Position numbers and translations under genes: made by a program. Source: Verrucomicrobiota bacterium (lineage in GTDB: Bacteria; Verrucomicrobiota; Verrucomicrobiia; Chthoniobacterales; UBA10450). From it: a DNA stretch of 7,212 nucleotides. Under the pieces are notes generated by a model. The model worked only from the letters and a program-made list of their open reading frames with translations, had not been told where the DNA came from and made no database searches. The DNA lies in the NCBI GenBank assembly GCA_003221375.1, contig QHRI01000053.1:1-7212 (forward strand), in the 5' to 3' direction. Below are positions 5,673 to 7,212 of the stretch, piece after piece; positions within the stretch are counted from its first letter, which is position 1, and every line of letters starts with the position of its first letter.

Positions 5673-6090
5673 AAAACTGGATCTGTTTTGACTCGGCAAC
5701 ACCGCCCCGCTGCCACTGAGCAGTTAACGTAACAAGGTAAATCCCGTCGAGAAGGGTATTATCGGGTTCCGTCAGGTCGGCTACCGCGGCTTTTTGGACA
5801 ACCTTTATTGCTCCGTAATTGCTGTTGACCTTGAATTCCTTCGAATCATCGGGAACACCGCGTGTAGCCTGAATTTCCGCCATGTAATTCGATAAAATCT
5901 GCCGCACGACGCCTTCTTCAGCACTGATCGTGCTCGCATTGAGACAATTCTCGACCGCGTGTCCCATCGCGATGACGCCAATCGCAAAAATCGTGATGCC
6001 AAGGAGAACCTCATAGAGAGCAAAGGCACAGTTAAACTTTCGAATTTCGAATTTCGAATTTCGAATTTTCCTTCCGTTATCGCACAGCAT
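5653..6090 (-). CDS. gspI: Type II secretion system minor pseudopilin GspI
   Basis: A 145-residue pseudopilin, slightly longer than a usual GspI because of a 22-residue leader. The probable cleavage site is C-A|F-A-L-Y-E-V, with Glu5 (Glu27 of the precursor) present but Ala22 instead of Gly at -1. The hydrophobic helix VLLGITIFAIGVIAMGHAV is followed by EEGVVRQILSNYMAEIQA (58-75), which corresponds to the GspI helix 'A-x-x-L-A-x-x-x-x-E', then by a small beta sheet ending KQIQFYVY. Known family role: starts assembly of the GspI-J-K tip. The ATG at 6090 overlaps the end of gspH by 14 bp, and no other ATG lies in frame before the membrane helix. The leader is largely encoded by a 7-bp tandem repeat, giving the low-complexity KIRNSKFEIRKF. 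Confidence 0.88.
   Translation of the reverse strand: MLCDNGRKIRNSKFEIRKFNCAFALYEVLLGITIFAIGVIAMGHAVENCLNASTISAEEGVVRQILSNYMAEIQATRGVPDDSKEFKVNSNYGAIKVVQKAAVADLTEPDNTLLDGIYLVTLTAQWQRGGVAESKQIQFYVYRPG
6038..6069. repeat. Fourfold TTTCGAA tandem repeat within the gspI leader
   Basis: Four perfect consecutive TTTCGAA units occupy 6038-6065 and run into TTTT. Each junction contains the palindrome TTCGAA. On the coding strand of gspI the 7-bp unit reads through all three codon phases, so three units give a seven-residue protein period (IRNSKFE, then IRK). The tract is much more AT-rich than its surroundings. Confidence 0.85.
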
Positions 6091-6550
6091 AATTTGTAAT
6101 CTCAGGACGCGCGGTCAGCGGCGAGTAATTCGCCGTCCACGAACCAGCAGGGCCTTGAAAGCGGACGATCGCGGGTTCGCAGGTTCCCGACGGCCAGAAG
6201 ATCCATTCAGCCGGATATTTTTCCGCCAATGCCATCGGTAACGAGAGCCTTAGAATGCTGCCCCTGGCCGGACGAAACTCAGCCTTGGCGTTAGTCTGCT
6301 CACCTTCTGCAAAAGCTTCGGGTCGCACGATCACGTCGTTCTTGTCCCAAGCAATCAAGTAAGGGCGACGTTCAGCCACGCTTAGTTCCTGCGCCCTGTG
6401 CACGAGATTATTGAAGTCGTCCAGTGATTGCTTCAGCCGCCTGTTTGCTATTACGCCGGTAAAGCTAGGTATTGCCAGCATAAGCAATAACAACAGTATG
6501 AAGATACCGAGAGCAATCTCGATTAACGTAAAACCCCGGGCTCGCTGCAC
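6077..6550 (-). CDS. gspH: Type II secretion system minor pseudopilin GspH
   Basis: A 157-residue pseudopilin. The leader is very short (MQRARG, cleaved after Gly6), followed by FTLIEIALGIFILL with Glu5 present and a Leu-rich helix to about residue 28. The next segment, NRRLKQSLDDFNNLVHRAQELSVAERRPYLIAW, carries the GspH/FimT pattern 'L-x-x-x-L-x-x-A-R-x-x-A-x-x-x-x-x'. The C-terminal part has EWIFWPSGTCEPAIVRFQGPAGSW (115-138), a strand pair typical of GspH-like C-terminal domains. Known family role: minor pseudopilin linking the tip complex to the GspG shaft. The start is GTG at 6550: an in-frame TAA lies only three codons upstream and no other usual start codon lies between. No good Shine-Dalgarno is seen. 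It is the first gsp gene of the minus-strand operon, 66 bp after the methyltransferase. GspH versus a general prepilin-type protein is decided by position before gspI. Confidence 0.85.
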   Translation of the reverse strand: MQRARGFTLIEIALGIFILLLLLMLAIPSFTGVIANRRLKQSLDDFNNLVHRAQELSVAERRPYLIAWDKNDVIVRPEAFAEGEQTNAKAEFRPARGSILRLSLPMALAEKYPAEWIFWPSGTCEPAIVRFQGPAGSWTANYSPLTARPEITNYAVR

Positions 6551-6616
6551 CGCCGGAAATTACTCGTTTCACCGCAAATCACAACAGCGCCCGGAGGCTG
6601 CATTTCGCTCTGCTAC
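6551..6616. other. Short intergenic gap before gspH
   Basis: A 66-bp spacer between the methyltransferase stop and the gspH GTG, the only gap in the minus-strand gene string large enough for a promoter. A possible minus-strand pair TTGTGA and TAATTT with 16-bp spacing can be drawn, but it matches consensus poorly. No hairpin with a T-run is seen, so read-through from the methyltransferase gene is equally possible. Confidence 0.3.
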
Positions 6617-7212
6617 TCAGTGAACGGGAGCGTTGCCATGAACCACAGTGAAAGCGATCGTTTGCGTCCACCAGGCAGGATTGGCACAATAGCTGAGAAA
6701 GGTGTCCACCAGTGCGTCGTTAAGCTTGCCAGAGCTTATCAAGTCTTCGCGAAGTTCTTTGACGGTCTGTGTCCAATAATCAGCCCACAAACTGCCTCCG
6801 TTGTAGATCGCCGTTTCTGCAGTACCACTGATTCGCTTGAGTCCCAAGGCCGCCAATCTCGGTGCGAGAGTACGACCAATTTGATAATCGATTCCGCGAT
6901 CACGCGACCACGCAAGCCAGCCACTCCAGAACGCACGCGCTTCGGGTGGCTCGACAATGGTGACCGGAAGGAAGTCCGGCTCAATCAATAGGATGACGCC
7001 TCCGGGCCGTAAGCTTGCAACGAGGTTTGCGATCGCCTTTCCGGCGTCCGCAACATGGTGAAGCACTGCGCGGGCGGTCACGATATCGAAACTCCCGGCC
7101 GCCACTGGTCCGGCCACGATATCAGCTTTGCGGAACCCCAAATTCGGCGCACGCGCATCGACGAGCGAAAGATCGAGATCGACGGCGACGGCTCGTCCAT
7201 CCGGAGCGACCT
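6617..7212 (-). CDS. SAM-dependent methyltransferase, class I (N-terminus beyond the window)
   Basis: The reading frame enters from the right edge and ends in TGA at 6619-6617, giving 197 visible residues. The glycine-rich SAM motif I lies outside the window. Visible are the acidic post-I segment AVAVDLDLS near 7170-7195, then GSFDIVTARAVLHHV (motif II region with the 'D-x-V-x-x-x-x-x-x-H-H' pattern of UbiE-like enzymes), and LRPGGVILLIEPD (motif III). The C-terminal part (WSGWLAWSRDRGIDYQIG, then LAALGLKRISG) follows the usual UbiE/Methyltransf_11 layout, with a substrate-facing insert. The substrate cannot be told from the sequence. A TTG at 7141 could be read as a start, but the conserved fold clearly continues upstream, so the gene is partial here. 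It lies 66 bp before gspH on the same strand; a link with secretion is not implied. Confidence 0.88.
   Translation of the reverse strand, partial: VAPDGRAVAVDLDLSLVDARAPNLGFRKADIVAGPVAAGSFDIVTARAVLHHVADAGKAIANLVASLRPGGVILLIEPDFLPVTIVEPPEARAFWSGWLAWSRDRGIDYQIGRTLAPRLAALGLKRISGTAETAIYNGGSLWADYWTQTVKELREDLISSGKLNDALVDTFLSYCANPAWWTQTIAFTVVHGNAPVH

Noticed and set aside
6038..6069. The repeat as a CRISPR or attachment site
   Set aside because: The units are 7 bp with no spacers, and there is no integrase, tRNA gene or cas gene nearby.
6617..7212. Methyltransferase as the enzyme that N-methylates the pseudopilins
   Set aside because: Prepilin N-methylation is done by the bifunctional membrane prepilin peptidase GspO/PilD. 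This is a soluble UbiE-like class I fold, so proximity alone does not support that role.
43..7212. Type IV pilus rather than T2SS cluster
   Set aside because: GspK, the GspG C-terminal signature and a fused GspL favour T2SS. A T4P-like hybrid cannot be fully excluded without the secretin and ATPase genes.

Overview
The window carries most of the inner-membrane and pseudopilus part of a type II secretion system (T2SS) or T2SS-like machine. Seven genes fit GspG, GspH, GspI, GspJ, GspK, GspL and GspM. The calls rest on the prepilin N-termini (G or A, then F-x-L-x-E), the GspK hallmark sequences, and the actin-like/TM/ferredoxin-like layout of GspL. The outer-membrane secretin (GspD), ATPase (GspE), platform protein (GspF) and prepilin peptidase (GspO) are not in the window. 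GC content looks to be in the low-to-mid 50s by eye. The compact, divergent gsp set, the TADD loops in exported proteins and the heptamer-coded 'NSKFEIR' leader suggest a Gram-negative bacterium of the PVC group, most likely a Verrucomicrobiota soil-type lineage. That placement is inference, with no marker gene to confirm it.

Layout, left to right. Positions 43-1110 (+) encode a secreted protein of unknown function with a signal peptide. It is followed, 63 bp later, by gspG (1174-1593, +). An 18-bp gap separates gspG from a convergent minus-strand operon. Read in its own direction (right to left), that operon is: a SAM-dependent methyltransferase cut by the window edge (6617-7212), a 66-bp gap, then gspH, gspI, gspJ, gspK, gspL, gspM and a small secreted protein (1612-2241). 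From gspH onward the genes overlap or lie within 17 bp of each other, so they are almost certainly one transcript.

How the genes work together. GspG would be the major pseudopilin. GspH, I, J and K would be minor pseudopilins, with I-J-K forming the tip complex that starts assembly. GspL and GspM would form the inner-membrane assembly platform that links the pseudopilus to the cytoplasmic ATPase. The last gene of the operon lies where type IV pilus clusters carry pilP (order pilM-N-O-P, with GspL equivalent to PilM+PilN and GspM to PilO). Its predicted short beta-rich periplasmic domain makes it a candidate, unproven GspC/PilP-like connector. Other points of interest are a 7-bp tandem repeat that encodes the gspI leader and recurs in the gspK leader, an Ala instead of Gly at the predicted GspI cleavage site, and gspG standing apart from the other gsp genes in opposite orientation. 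No RNA genes, CRISPR array, insertion sequence or attachment site were seen.
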